Part shown: in pieces, positions 1 to 11,882 of the stretch
Layout: each line of letters begins with the position of its first letter
Position numbering within the stretch: the first letter of the stretch is position 1
From: Takakia lepidozioides
Taxonomy: Eukaryota > Streptophyta > Takakiopsida > Takakiales > Takakiaceae
NCBI GenBank assembly: GCA_030704615.1
Contig: CM060731.1
Location: forward strand, 61,794,756 to 61,858,755
Direction of reading: 5' to 3'
Length of the DNA stretch: 64,000 nucleotides
The notes under the pieces: model-generated
Database searches by the model: none
The model's input: only the letters and a program-made list of their open reading frames with translations
What the model was told of the DNA's origin: nothing
Translations under genes and position numbers: made by a program

Positions 1-465
1 GCAGCAGCTGCAGTGGTCCAGATAAACATTAGATTACCATCTTCAAAGCTATCAGGCTTTCTGGCCAAAACCATGACCTGTCCAGCAGCTTTCAGCAGGT
101 ACATCCAAGCTCATATCCCGGTAGTACCAGACAGATTAAAAGGCACTGGATGTATGAAACACTAGAACCGGAAGTTACTGAGCAGTAAACTATTAGGTTC
201 CACCTGCAAATTTGTTAGCAGAAACCAGGGACCAGTTAACCACAAAGGCAGTGCCACTGTAAGATATGTTCTATAAGAAATATTTCCCTCCTGATGAAAC
301 AAACTTCAACAATTCTCTTAGTATGTCTCAGAATCTTATCAGAAAATGAGTGCATCCCTAACGCTATAGATTAGCCATATCCAAATTTGCACGTTCTAAC
401 AATAATATTTCTGTGATCGCATCTCTGAACAATACTTGGACCAGGAAATAACAGCAAAAAAGAAC
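1..465. other. Intron sequence of the left-edge KUP gene
   Basis: No coding segment on either strand and no recognisable element. By position it is the first intron of the KUP gene whose first coding exon ends at 466. Confidence 0.45.
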
Positions 466-741
466 CTTATGTCGCTGATCCATGCCCCGGATACTCATCG
501 CTTCCACGTCGAGTGAATCAAATCTGGTCAACTTGCGGGTTAATCGACGATGAGCTCCTCCACTCCCATTTGATTGAGTAGATTTCTCACGATTCAAGGA
601 GGACAGTTTCTCACCCTCAATGTCCTCATCGGCATCAGTCTCCACCCCTGGAGGTTCGCCCTTCTCCACTTCATCACCTCTGAGACTCTCTGGAGGCTCT
701 GACCCAACGTCTTGTAACTCCATTTTACTCCTGGTATTCAT
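466..741 (-). CDS. N-terminal exon of a KUP/HAK/KT potassium transporter (gene continues left of the window)
   Basis: The exon encodes 92 residues from an ATG at 741 (a second ATG, 6 codons in, begins MELQDVG) to a GT donor right after RHK at 466. It is an acidic, Ser-rich cytosolic N-terminus. It ends in RRLTRKLTRFDSLDVEAMSI, which closely resembles the DSLDVEAM segment just before the first membrane helix in the KUP12-type clade of plant K+ uptake permeases. No membrane segment is seen here; the remaining exons must lie below position 1. A long CT/GA-rich leader lies upstream (about 742-1000). It points the same way as the KUP2-like gene at 17.6-25.4 kb but comes from a different clade, so it is not a recent tandem copy. 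The assignment rests on one conserved segment and is moderately sure. Confidence 0.6.
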
Positions 742-3544
742 GGCGCCCTGGCCCACTTCCTACTGATAAAGAACTTTGCAATACTGAATCACTCTGTACC
801 CAGTATTCTACTGCAGGAGAACACGCTGCTCTGTCCGTCTGTTTATGTGTGTGTGAGAGAGAGAGGGAGCGGGGTAAGATAATACACTCCAGCTGCTGCA
901 GTGTAGCAATTGCGTTGGTTGCCTGAACACAAAAATGAAACGATTGAGGGAAGAAGTGCAGATGGCATGCACACAAGAAAGAATCGAAAGATTAAACTGT
1001 GGAGAAGCTTCTCTGAACTAAAGCCCGAAGACGACTTCAATATTAAAAGTTACTCCGAAATACCAAAAGCACCGCTACTTTGTTGAGTGAAAATTCGCGG
1101 TGACACAGGTATCCGATTCAAAACTAGACGAAAATGCGCTCAGAGTTCTAGAAAGGACCCTGGGAGCTACCCATGCATCGAGCCTGCTCTAAAACGGCTT
1201 ACGATAATAAATGGTGTTGCCCTGTCAAGTGTAGGCGCAAATAATTCAGGATACACAGCAATCTAACGAAGAATGGGATGAGACGACATCTCGAAAAAAT
1301 AAACAGGACAAAGTTAGGCGGGAATCTTCTTCTCGGGCTTTGTCAAGGTGCAATGCAGTTCACAGATGGTGATGGCCACACCAACGGTGTATCCCTCTCA
1401 GGATTCGGTCAGATGTAGGTAGTAAAATTAATGGCGAAAAGCGGAAAAATCCCTGACTTCAATTGCCAGAAGCCACGGAGGCAGAGCAACACCCGGCAGA
1501 CCTCTAGCGATGTGTAGCTACGCAGAGGAGGCACTTATGGCAACTATGCAATTATGGCAACGTAAGGCTGGGGAGAATATTTACATTTCTTTGGAGATTC
1601 CTGAACCAGACACGCGAAGGTACAATCCTTCAAAATATTCCTCTCCTCCCCTCCCTCTTAGACACACGGGTACATGATTTGCAAAGACCCGTAAAGTTTT
1701 CCCAAATCTAAATCAGAAACACGAGACAAGAACACTGCACGGTGCCAAATCAGATTTTCCAATCACCTCCACAAAACCACACACACAGAGGCGAGCAACG
1801 AACAACCTTGGATAGCGTCTCTCTTCCTCACGCACACACACCTGCGCGCATATGTCAGCAACCAGGAGAAGCTGCTGGCCCCTCCGACTTCAGGAGCTCG
1901 TGAGTCCGCTTTCTTACCAGCCGGGAAACCCAACCGTCGATATCCAGAGTCGCCGGCGGCATATAGCATATAGCGGCCCCTGTGCATGTCAGCCCGCACT
2001 TTGAAATGTACCTTTTTATCCCTTCGCAATACATTTCTACATTGCTGCTTTTATTTTCCCGTCTGTATGTGAAGCACCGACGAAAACTTTCCTTTGAGAG
2101 TTGCTTATTTGGCAGAATTTTGTCTCGGGCCAGTCTGAGGACCATTGCCAAAAGCAAACTTGCCATACGAAAAATTAGGTTTCCTCCTCCACTGAAACTG
2201 GATCCCTTTATAAAAATTAAGGTCTTCTGCATGGCGAAGGGGTGGATGGTAGTTGACCAGGGGTCATCTGCCTCAACCCAACCCGGGGTTGAGAGCTGAC
2301 CAAGCACGGTGCTATCCACACGTGCTGGAGCGGAACATCGCCGGTGGAAGCATAGCCACGTGGTGGGCCTACAGATCCAGATGGCGTCAAACGCGGCTGT
2401 AATGCGCCTCGCAAGCCGGTTCCTTGCCCACTCTGCACACTCTGCCCGCTGTCTCCACTCGGGTCCACCCTGCGCTCTCCCGGGCCTCCTCACACGTGTG
2501 TTCTTGCCATATTTTTATCGTCTCACTGTACCGATACTTTCTCTACCAGTGTGGGCTCCTATGTATTTGGCAACCCCAACAAACTCCCCGGAATCAAATT
2601 CATGTTCGCGGGGACATGATATGATTGGTACAGTGCCCCCCATGAATCGCAGTCCAGAATCATTCAAGTTGAATTTTTGATTGGATGCTTGTTCGTCCAG
2701 AAGGATCAGAAATAGAGGTCGGATGCGTTGACCCAGAGTTTCGGTTCCTCCACAGTGTCCACACCTTTCCTTTGATCACACCTGGACCACCCAAACTTCA
2801 AAGGAAGGAAAACTAGTTGTTGCAAGTTGCGATCATGTGTCGGTTTCTCCGTACTCATGCAAGAATTGATGCAAACAACAATCCGGCCCCACAAATAAAG
2901 TGTGAAAGTGCAATACGGAAGTGTTCACGTACTCATCCAAAGATCGGGCATGGATTGGTACACAATGTACTCTCGTTGAAAGATCGAGCGAAAAACGGAA
3001 GAAATGTGTTGGACAAACCCACATAGATTGCGACCGGAACAGTTTGGGTATTTGTCGCATAGCAATGCGTACAAGTCCGTGCACTTTCAATTGTTGCCCG
3101 GAAGCTGGTCAAATGTTTTCTGGTCGCGGGCAGCCTGCCCGCTCTCTCTACTAGATAGAGCCGGTCGCAGCGACCGGCGGGCGAGGCGGGCGGCGCTGGG
3201 TTTCTATTTGTACGTGGACGCCCGGTGGACGCCGAGTCATATCTCCCCGGCCGGCATTCCCGCGGGGCGGGGGCCACTCCGCGGTCGCTGGCTGCGGCCT
3301 AGCCACCACCGTGATGATCTCCGGGGATCCAAACACGTTTATCCAAACAGATTTAATAATTTAAATATGGAAATAAAGTTAAACGTGAAAATATGTGACG
3401 ATGTGGGCCATATCAATGGATGGATGAATAGAAGACAAGGACGGATGGAGTTGAGGACGGAACCCTTTCTAAAACCCTGAATGCGAGCAGGTCAGTCTCT
3501 CTCTCTCTCTCTCTCTCGCGGATATTAGGTTATTTGTCGATGCA
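742..3544. promoter_or_regulatory. Divergent intergenic region between the KUP exon and PAC1
   Basis: This 2.8-kb region separates two divergently transcribed genes and should hold both promoters. A GT/GA-rich stretch at 845-870 lies in the probable KUP 5' leader. A (CT)n run at about 3497-3519 lies just before the PAC1 ATG; such CT tracts are common in plant leaders. A GC-rich patch at 3170-3300 gives ORFs on both strands but no recognisable protein. I found no TATA box I would defend. Confidence 0.35.
2381..2500 (+). other. Possible isolated first exon with a mitochondrial-type presequence
   Basis: From an ATG at 2381 the frame reads MASNAAVMRLASRFLAHSA and continues to a possible GT donor near 2498 (CACAC|GTGTG). 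The peptide is rich in Arg, Ala, Ser and His with no acidic residue, as in matrix-targeting presequences. No second exon could be found before the PAC1 gene at 3545. It may be an orphaned exon, part of an unrecognised gene, or chance. Confidence 0.2.
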
Positions 3545-6135
3545 ATGGCGGGCATGCCGGATCCTCTCACAGAATGTCCACCGCCTTCCCGCTTCGATCC
3601 GGACGAGCTCAACAATTTTGTTCCTCCCTCACCATCTGCGGCTCTCGGCCCGCCGTTTGTAGTGGTGCGTTGCTTGCGGTAGAGCTGAAAAATGACAGTT
3701 GATTCTTTACCTATTAGACTGTGATTTCTCGCAGGCAGGCTAGCACTTTGCGTTTGGAAGGATGTGATACAAGCCCCGATCTTTAGATTCTGAACATGTG
3801 CGTGTGACCGCTCGAGGTATCAAGAATAATATGTCAACGTCTGAACAAAATGGTGTCGAGTACGTTATATTACATGCATGCATGTCATGTATGACACAAT
3901 GCGGGTGCTGATTTGCAGTGGGCTCCTTGGGCCAGGGCTCTTCTCCAATCCGGCGTTCTTCGGCCTCAGCTTCTTCTCGTCTCTTTATCCAATGTAGGCG
4001 CCCACCTGCTTCACCAATTACCCAACAAGAAGATACTTGGCTCGATCATGCTTCCCGAGATATCGATGGTTAGTTTTCTTGCTCCCGCAGGCACTCTCTT
4101 CCCCTAGTGTGATCCAACCGAAATGGACATGGGTTCTATCTCTATGGGGGCTCGTGCAGGTGCTGGTTGTTAGGGTTTCAGCAACAGTGCTTGAATGTGA
4201 TTTCCAAGCACAATATCTTACGTATGTAAGTCTTCAGTTGCCCTGGAAAGAATTCTGGAAATCTTAGTAGATCTTCTCTCAAGTCTCTACTCCGTGTGAG
4301 GATCATAGGCAGTTATTGATCACCACGGCTCTGGTGACATGCCATTAAACCGCTTTTGGTGTTGTATTCACAGGTGAATAATACAGTAGAGCCAAGCCCA
4401 CACAACAGAGAATGCTATTTGTATGTAGTGGACTCAGATGGTTTACTTGTACTGGCATCTGTGCAATACAACGTGTCACCAGAACGGGCCAGGTTATGGG
4501 CCAAGACCGTTTTTCAGGCTATTCAGCCTGACAGGTCTCTTTCCCCATTCTCCCCTCAACGTCATTCGAAGGATTGCAGTCGCCTTCTTTAATTTTGTTA
4601 GGTTTTTTTATTGGCTTAATGGACAATTCAACTTCATTTCTTCTTTCATCAGCCATTAGAGATAAGCATAGCTCCATGCATTTGCAAATTTAACTTGTGC
4701 TCATGCTTCCATTTTAATATGTCAGGACAGGAAATTGTTTCTAGATGGCCAATTTTGTAAGTGCAGAGGCCGCAGTCTAATTGTGTCATGTCAAATCAAC
4801 CGACAAATGGCTTGTTTGATGTGTTGCACTTCCAGACTACAATCCTCTCATGGTATCATATACTGGAAATAGTCATCTGAGTTTTTAAGCTAGGAGGCTT
4901 AAAACTAAGCACCATCTAATAGAAACCTCAAGCTCATTTCTAGCGCATGTTTCAGGTTTATCAACCACTCTACCAACTTACAGTAAACCTCCATGTCCTG
5001 GGCTGCTCCACACAGAAGGAAAGGCAAACCCACTAAGTCAGCTTTTGCCTGGTGTTAGATATGTGCATTGTGTTTGTATGGGTCCCAGGGTGCTTTAACG
5101 CTGCTGCAGGATTACCAGTTGTTGAAGGTCTTGAAGACAAAAGATCATTTTCTATCATTTTGACTATATTAACGGAATGCATGGCGGGGGATGTGTTCTG
5201 GGTGTTGAAGAGTGTTGTTGCTGGGACCCATAGCAAGCATTCATTTCAGGGGAAAACTGTCAGCTGATGAGCCTTTGTTGTTTGTCTTGGAAACTGACCA
5301 ACAAAAGGTAACCCTTTCGTCTTCGTTTTTCTGTCTTATCTCTTTTATTTGCTCCCCCTCCGGTTGTTCATCTGCCTTCAATTGGTGTGAATCCTCGTAA
5401 TTTGTTTCTATTTAGTAAGTGGTGTGAGGATTATGTTTTGCATTCTGCAGGCAGAGAACAAGGAGGAAATGCCTGTAGCCACACACTTTCCATCGGGTAG
5501 TTTAGTGGATGGTGCTGCTGCTGCTCTTCTCACTCATGTACGGTTGACTTCACAAAATCCTTTTCCCTGTTTGGTTGTGTGTTTGAGTCTCTCTTTCTTT
5601 CTTTCTGTTTTGTGGAAAAGGGAAAACACTCAGTTGACTTCATCTTTATCACAACCTTGGCAAGCCAAGAAACAGCCCCAGATAGGGTCAGTAATCAGAA
5701 ACACACTACCAAACAAAATAAAACTGCTGTTTCCCAACCAGGAGAGCTTGGTTGACCTAGGAAGGAAGCAGTACCAAAATGGAAGCAGAGGCAGAAGCCC
5801 CAGAACACCAGCACCTAGTCTAAAAAGGCTTAGATGGCTGTGTGGAAGCACAAGTAATCATAGCCCCCGATGTTGGTCTCTCTGCTTATTGATGTGAACT
5901 TTTTGTAATCTGTCATTCACTTGGAGCTTTGGTGCAGTGCCAATTGGGAGGGCACAAAGCGCGATTGTTAATGGCATGGCCTGACACTGACATGACGGTT
6001 GTGCGCCAGCTGGCATCAGCTATAACCACTCTTGTTCATCATGCTATGCCTCAATACTCGAGCCCTGACTTCATTGCAGCAGGGAAGGCAACTGTAGGGA
6101 GGAAAATCCAAGCTGATTCAGAGCTCTATTTGTGA
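3545..6135 (+). CDS. Proteasome assembly chaperone 1-like protein (PAC1/PSMG1 family)
   Basis: The product is a probable plant PAC1, which with PAC2 helps assemble the 20S proteasome alpha ring. Six exons (3545-3664, 3919-4068, 4374-4534, 5211-5307, 5451-5537, 5938-6135) join in phase with GT-AG borders to give about 270 aa, close to family length. Recognisable segments are the N-terminal PPPSRFDPDELNNF, then LGSIMLPEIS, the strand VLASVQYNVSPERA, IHFRGKLSADEP and FPSGSLVDGAAAALLT. The C-terminus is a strand-rich domain (ARLLMAWPDTDMTVV). The PPPSRF start and the GKLSADE and SGS.VDG blocks are what I recall from plant homologues. No membrane segment or signal is seen. The exon-4 acceptor (GAAG at 5210) was chosen because it alone keeps frame with the conserved LLLGPIASIHF. 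No lesion was found, so the gene looks functional. Confidence 0.75.
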
Positions 6136-8200
6136 GGCAAGCAACTCCAGTTTACTCAATTGTCAGAAGGATGGGACTCCCTCGTTATTCATGTTTTGAC
6201 CCTTTACTGATCGATTGTCTTCAAGAACTATGATCATCATCTTAGGTTCATAACACCTCACTAGGCAATTGCTTAGGTAATCAGATATACTTACAATGCA
6301 GGCAGTATTCAATACACCATCTATACATGCATGGGGTTCATTAGGAAGTGCTAAGGAAGGCTATGTCTATGTCGGTCTGTCCAAGGAGTGATCAGTGCGG
6401 ATGACTGACTAAAATGGATAGGACTGGAAATCCTGTTGGTAAAATTCATCCCCGTTTAAACGTTTGAACCTCAAACTGGGGAGTTAGCTGATCAACTCTA
6501 TCTTGCTGTATGGTATACAATATTGTATTGACGGTCCAGAAAATGACCATCCTAAGGATCTTGACTAGTTGAGCCAACTACAACTGTGTTCAGCTTCTGC
6601 CAAATGCTGTTGTAGATAGTAAACAAAACCATTGCAGGCATGGTTGACCCGCCCTTGCAGTGTCAGGCAACCTTATGGGATTCCTTGTACTGGTGGAACT
6701 TTAGATGTAGGGCCACAATAAAAGGGAGGCAGCCCAGGCACCCCCCAAAAAAACTGGTGCAATCCAGTCTCCATGTGGGTGTACTTAAAAGTTTCAGACC
6801 ACAATTGCAAAAATGGACCATGTAGTACGGTGTGGCTCCACAAAGACTAGGTCTGGAATTTTGGCTGGTCCCTGGTTCATTCCACAGAACACGGCCAGCA
6901 CCTTGCTGTATCGATGAGGTTGTTTTACCTGGTCGAAGTCGATGGCTGTCCTTCCGATACAATGGACTAGTTACGCACCTGTTGATGGTTGTCCTTCAAT
7001 ACAAAGTACTAGCTACGCACGGTAACCCCTTAACTTCCTATGGAACTGCATTAAGGTTTCATAGAACATGATATATTAACGTAACTTTTGCAGATCTTAA
7101 TAGTCTTAGGTCATTTTTTCAGCAATAAATGATCTGACGATATGGCAGGTCGTCTCCAATTGGCAGCATGCCATTTGGAGAAAGTCTGCCACGTCCAGAA
7201 ATTTCCAAAAACTGCAGGGTTAGATGTGCTCTTGCATGGACTGGGGCCACGCAGACTTGACTGCTACGTGGCCATCTCTGATTGGACAGCACTCAGGCCA
7301 CTCCAGGGTCAATTTTTACAATTTGGTCATAATTTGGACCAGGGTGTAGGTGTGAAGAGAGTCTTTCCCTCACCAGAGGGATTTGGAATTTGAGCAATAT
7401 TTCAGAGCATCTTGTGGAGGCCAAATCCCAAATTCTAAGTCTTTGTAATGGAGGTAGTTTGACCCCCCCCAAGAAACACATACAAAGCACCCCCATGCTA
7501 AACCAGACATTTGCCCCTCATTTTTTGCATGGACATGTCATTCCTACCACAGACTAGGAATGTGTGGATTAAACACTCCACAAAAATCTAAAAACCTCTC
7601 AAATTAGTTGGTCAAGGTTAAAAAACCATGTTTTCAAAATCAGAAACAAAAAATTCATCCTCTCTAAAACCATATAATCTCCCACATTTCACGGTGAAAC
7701 AAGTTTATTTTTGGTGAGTGAATGCAGGTGCGCACCTACGTGTAAAGATCATTTTTCTAAAGATCATTTTTCTGGATGATTTTTTATAGGTAGTTAGTCT
7801 CATTTTACTGGGCATGGGTAGTATTTTTAGGTATCAAAAAATGAACCATGTAAGAAGTTAAGGGTTAAGCAGCACTTTCCTTCTATCTTGCTTTCTCTTA
7901 GCCGAAAAACATGTCTTTGGTGGATGGAATGTGAATGCGTACTACATATGTCGAGGATGTTAGCATATGTACCATATTTTGCATCTCCATTGGTAGGGAT
8001 AAATAGAATTTATACTCACCAGTTTTTATTATATATATATACATATATATAATTTAAAAGGGAAACTCCTGGGACGACAGCCCACAAATTATATATGTAA
8101 GTAAATAAATAAATGTATTGAAATTGACAATTTGAGTCGTTCCCAGGTTTCTTTAAAAAAAATTAAAAACAAAATAGCTAGTTCTTGACTTGCACCATAT
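6136..8200. other. Intergenic, no gene seen
   Basis: About 2 kb with short, low-information ORFs only. It includes an A/T-rich tract and (TA)n at about 8028-8052. There is no recognisable transposon protein, RNA gene or terminal repeat. Confidence 0.4.
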
Positions 8201-8212
8201 GATCAATGACAT

Positions 8213-8545
8213 GGCAGCTCAAACAGTGTGCGTTGACGCACACTGTTTGAGCTGCCATGCAACTGATGATTGAACCTCCGAGACCTGCCCTATATTGCCG
8301 AATTTCACAGTGGAAAAACAAAGACAAGGTGTGCTCAAACAGTGTGCGGCAACGCACACTGTTTGAGCTGCCAGATAAGTGTTCATCTGTCCTCAGAGAC
8401 ATATGCCCTATGTGGCCCATTCTCAAATGAAAAAGGCAACGATAAGGGCAGCTCAAACAGTGTGCGCCAACGCACACTGTTTGAGCTGCCAGGATAGTGA
8501 TGATTCAACCACTAATTCGAACCCTATGTGGCCAATTTGATGCAG
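8213..8545. repeat. Three-unit diverged array of palindromic satellite
   Basis: Three near-perfect palindromes lie at 8213-8256, 8331-8372 and 8447-8490. The first and third have perfect 20-bp arms (GGCAGCTCAAACAGTGTGCG and its reverse complement) around 4-nt loops TTGA and CCAA. The middle one has about 16 paired bases around GCAA. Centres are 116 and 118 bp apart. The inter-palindrome DNA shares the phrase CCCTATGTGGCCCATT followed by AAATGAAAAA with the large array at 33.6-35.95 kb. It is therefore a diverged cousin of that satellite, with different outer arm bases. Confidence 0.85.
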
Positions 8546-9065
8546 GTAGTGCACCAACGTACCTATGGAGCACCCATTTTTGGAGCATTTGGCCAATAAA
8601 TTTACCCAAAGAGGAAGGAACCAGTGTTGGACCGGCATCATAAACATTTCATACCAGCCAGGTCCTGGTATGGTAGGTGAAGAGGCCTCCGTCATACCTG
8701 GCAGGTAATGGTATCAAAGTAGATATTAAATTTGTAGTGTACCAGTCTGGTATGTATATTGTTTTTTGGCCTGGTATGGTATGGTATCTATTCCAATTTT
8801 CAAAATTTATATTGGGGGTATATCAAGACTGGTATCAATACAGCTCCATGGTAAAAATTCTCCATGGCAGGTATAAAATTGGACAGATTTCTGAATGGCA
8901 AAATCAGAGCACCCTACTCTTCTTCAAACAAGCCAGCCTCCCCCAGCTCAATCAAAGAGCAGCAACTCTCCATTGCTGCACCCTAAATCCCTAACGCTCC
9001 ACATATTGATACCTAGGGTGCAAGCGAGAGCTAAAGAATCGAAATAGAATGATGTTTTGTTTTTT
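8546..9065. repeat. TGGTATGG-rich degenerate repeat
   Basis: The motifs CCTGGTATGGTA, GGTATGGTATGG and ACTGGTAT recur at 8660-8850 in both orientations. This suggests the remains of a transposable element, but no termini could be defined. No coding capacity is recognised. Confidence 0.35.
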
Positions 9066-9145
9066 GGAGAGATGGCCGAGTGGTTGATGGCTCCGGTCTT
9101 GAAAACCGGCATAGTTTCTCAAAACTTCGAATCCCTCTTTCTCCT
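9066..9145 (+). pseudogene. trnS-UGA: Plastid-derived tRNA-Ser(UGA) relic
   Basis: The first 50 bases match plastid trnS-UGA almost base for base: acceptor GGAGAGA, D-arm TGGCCGAGTGGTTGATGG, and anticodon stem-loop CCGGTCTTGAAAACCGG with anticodon TGA. The end retains TTCGAATCCCTC and a CTCC acceptor strand. The long variable arm and the 5' half of the T stem (GAGGG) are lost, leaving about 80 nt where about 90 are expected, so the cloverleaf cannot close. It is a nuclear insertion of plastid DNA that has decayed. Flanking plastid genes (psbC, psbZ) are not recognised. Confidence 0.85.
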
Positions 9146-9924
9146 TTAAATAAAAAAAAACATTTTTGAAATCAATCTATTTTTTCGTATTAGAGATGTA
9201 ATGGCTCAGCTAAATAGCCGAGCCGTTGTGAGAGACTTAGGAGAGAAAAAAGAAAAAACTACGAGTACTGGTATCTACAAAGCTACATTCTTTGCAATTC
9301 CAGGCTGGTCTGAACCGGGGCTTTTTTTTTCATTTTGGCTAAGAAGCGTAGATGGCTACAAAATTTGAAGGCTAAGTGCAAAGGTGGCGATGACATAGAT
9401 GCTTAGCTAAAAATCAACTGGCTACAGGCTATTTCATTTGCATGCAATATGGCGATTTGAGCCCACTCACAATCTGAAATCTAAAATAATTAATCAAAGA
9501 AGTCCAAAGATGGCCAGCAAAACCATAGCCTCAATTTCAAATAGCAAGGGTCCAGGTCGTGCTCCATGGCGAGCTCTCCACCGTTGATCTCGAAATGGGG
9601 CGACAGCCGCTAGATGTAGGGCTGTGGGGAACGTGTATTTCTGGCGCAACATGCATGTTCCCCTGGAGCTTTCTGGCACCAGCCCGTGTGCGCGCCCCTA
9701 TAGTGTGGTTACTGCAGCATAAGAATGACCCTGGAACCAGTCGTATGGTGTCAGGATTTATGAGGAGCTCCTGTACAGCTAATGGAGTTTGTGGTCATGC
9801 ATGGTGTCATAACATTGTACTAGTAAGCACGGGGTTCATTAGGTCTGCTGTATGCCCCATGGTTGCATGGGATGTGATTTTCTCCTCACAATTACAAGCT
9901 AGGTGATTGTTATATTTCTCGCAG
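9146..9924. other. Gap between tRNA relic and ABCG pseudogene
   Basis: A short imperfect hairpin (GGCTCAGC..GCCGAGCC) lies near 9202-9223. There is no upstream ABCG exon and no other recognisable gene. The ORF at 9559-9906 shows no family motif. Confidence 0.35.
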
Positions 9925-11454
9925 GTGAAATGATAGTGGGTCCAACAAAGACACTCTTCATGGATGAAAGTTGACAGGTCTGGACAGCTCAACAACATTC
10001 CAGATAGTGAAATGCCTGCGCCACTTTTCCCATGTCATGGAGTCTACCATCCTCATGTCGTTGCTACAACCAGCCCCAGAGACCTTTGAGCTCTTTGATG
10101 ATGTCATTTTTCTTTCAGAAGGCCAGGTTGTATACCATGGCCCATGTGAGAATGTGTTGGAATTTTTCGAGAGCTGTGGCTTCCAGTGCCCGGACCGAAA
10201 GGGTGTTGCTGATTTTTTGCAAGAGGTGAGATTTCTTGAACTGAACAGGCTGTCACTCTTACCACTCCCTTTGCTCTGTCCATGGTGAGCACATGTCTCT
10301 AGCAACAGGGTATGATGCTCTGAGTACAGTGAGTACACTCTTATCTCTCATGTGTGCAACCTGTCCCTGTCCCCTCTCGGCCCTTTCTCTTTGCATGCAG
10401 TTGTACTCGTGTAATTTTTCTGCACTTTAGTACTTTAGAGTAGACCATATAATTGGCTGGTACATGGTTCTTACTTTTTGCAGGTTACATCACAAAAAGA
10501 TCAAGAACAATATTGGTTCAACAGACATCGGCCCTACCAGTACGTATCTGTGAGGCAGTTTACAAATGCTTACAAGAACTTTCGAGTAGGTGCAAAATTG
10601 CATCAAGAGCTGATGACTCCATTTGACAAATCAAATAGCCACCAGGCAGCATTATCAAATACTCTATCAGCAAGTGGGAGCTTTTCAAGGCAAATTTTGC
10701 CAAGGAGTTGATCTTGGTGCAACGCAACTCGTTTGTTTATATCTTCAAAACAGTTCAGGTTAGTTAAATCCCAATGTAAATTGGGTGAAAGTAATAATAA
10801 GAATATTGACTTCAGAATCCTATATTTGCCTCATTATCCTGTTTTATACAGCCTGTGGAGTGTACGCACTGTGTCATATCATGACATTGATTTACCGCTG
10901 TAGAATGATTTAGCATGTCTATACGAGGAAGGGAAGGAGCATACACAGAGGGAAGAAGAATTAGAACCACAGAAAGCCCAGACAGCTTATGGGACAAGAA
11001 TGGATCGCAAACACAAAGAAGCATAGTTACAGAAGTTGTTAACCGAAGGCAAGAAAGAGCGGAAGAAAGTAGAGATAATCTGAATGTGTTCCATTGTCTC
11101 CATGTAACCCTCTAAAAAATCGTGTTGACTGTTGCAGATTATTGTTATAGGGTTTATAACAATGACCGTGTACCTTCGCACAAATATGCCCAGAGAGACT
11201 GTGGAGGATGGGCAGATCTACGCTAGTTCACTTTTCTTTGGTGTCATTGTGGTCATGTTCAATGGGTTTGCAGAAACCTCTATGACCATTTCTCGCTTGC
11301 CAGTATTCTTCAAGCAGCGTGACCTTCTCTTCTTTCCAGCATGGGCGTATACACTCCCGACAGTTGTTCTTAGGCTCCCAATGTCCTTACTCGATGCAGG
11401 CCTTTGGATCATAATGACATACTTTGTCATAGGGTACACTCCAGAAGCTAGCAG
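9925..11454 (+). pseudogene. ABCG/PDR-type ABC transporter fragment, frameshifted
   Basis: Three exons are visible: 9925-10225, 10484-10758 and 11138-11454. Exon 1 starts [15 protein letters not shown] (Walker B), then [12 protein letters not shown] (D-loop), [19 protein letters not shown] and [15 protein letters not shown], all typical of the first nucleotide-binding domain of pleiotropic drug resistance transporters. Exon 2 carries DQEQYW and PFDKS.SH, then [19 protein letters not shown]. Exon 3 encodes membrane segments with RLPVFFKQRDLLFFPAWAY. A 1-bp deletion at about 9968-9973 breaks the frame between Walker B and the D-loop. A second frameshift at about 10653 separates SH.AAL from KWELF. 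The N-terminal half, the second NBD and the second membrane domain are absent, although the last donor (GTGAGT) is intact. A dead, truncated duplicate is the best reading. Confidence 0.85.
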
Positions 11455-11808
11455 GTGAGTTTTCAAATCAACCCACCAGTCAGACAAGGCATATAATGAA
11501 TGAGGGGTATCACACTGCTTTATCAAGGGATGTTGTAAACAAACCCACCATAAGAAATTTCTATGAAGTCAGATTAAGGTTTCCTGTGATTTGAAACTGT
11601 GCCTTTGCATGGCAGACCAACACTTGGACCAGCCTAGCTGAAAATCAGGTCCCCCTCATGGATGTCATGCCTACTCTTCACTGGACTGACTAGGAAAGTG
11701 TTGTCTGAATTGAAACTTTCTCAAGTATGTAATGGTGATCAGAACTATAGTCTCCACTAACCCTATTTTCTGGCGCATTTTTTGTTTTCTTTCCCAGGAT
11801 TTTACATA

Positions 11809-11882
11809 GGGCTGTCGCAGCCGGGCGGACATGGAGCCACTTCGCCTTACAGCTACTGCCCCTTTTCAGGGGTGGGCCCTAT
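11809..11882 (-). repeat. GGGGCAGTAGC / GCGAAGTGGCTC repeat, copy 1
   Basis: On the minus strand this reads CCCACCCC, then AAAGGGGCAGTAGC, AAGGCGAAGTGGCTC and GCCCGGC. The same string in the same order occurs at 43431-43515 (+), and its second half at 15303-15366 (+). It is a short dispersed repeat of unknown class. In two copies it runs into a CT-rich tail, as some plant SINEs do. Confidence 0.6.

Noticed and set aside
1855-2493. 212-aa minus-strand ORF
   Set aside because: No family motif and compositionally GC-driven. The opposite strand has the only presequence-like feature.
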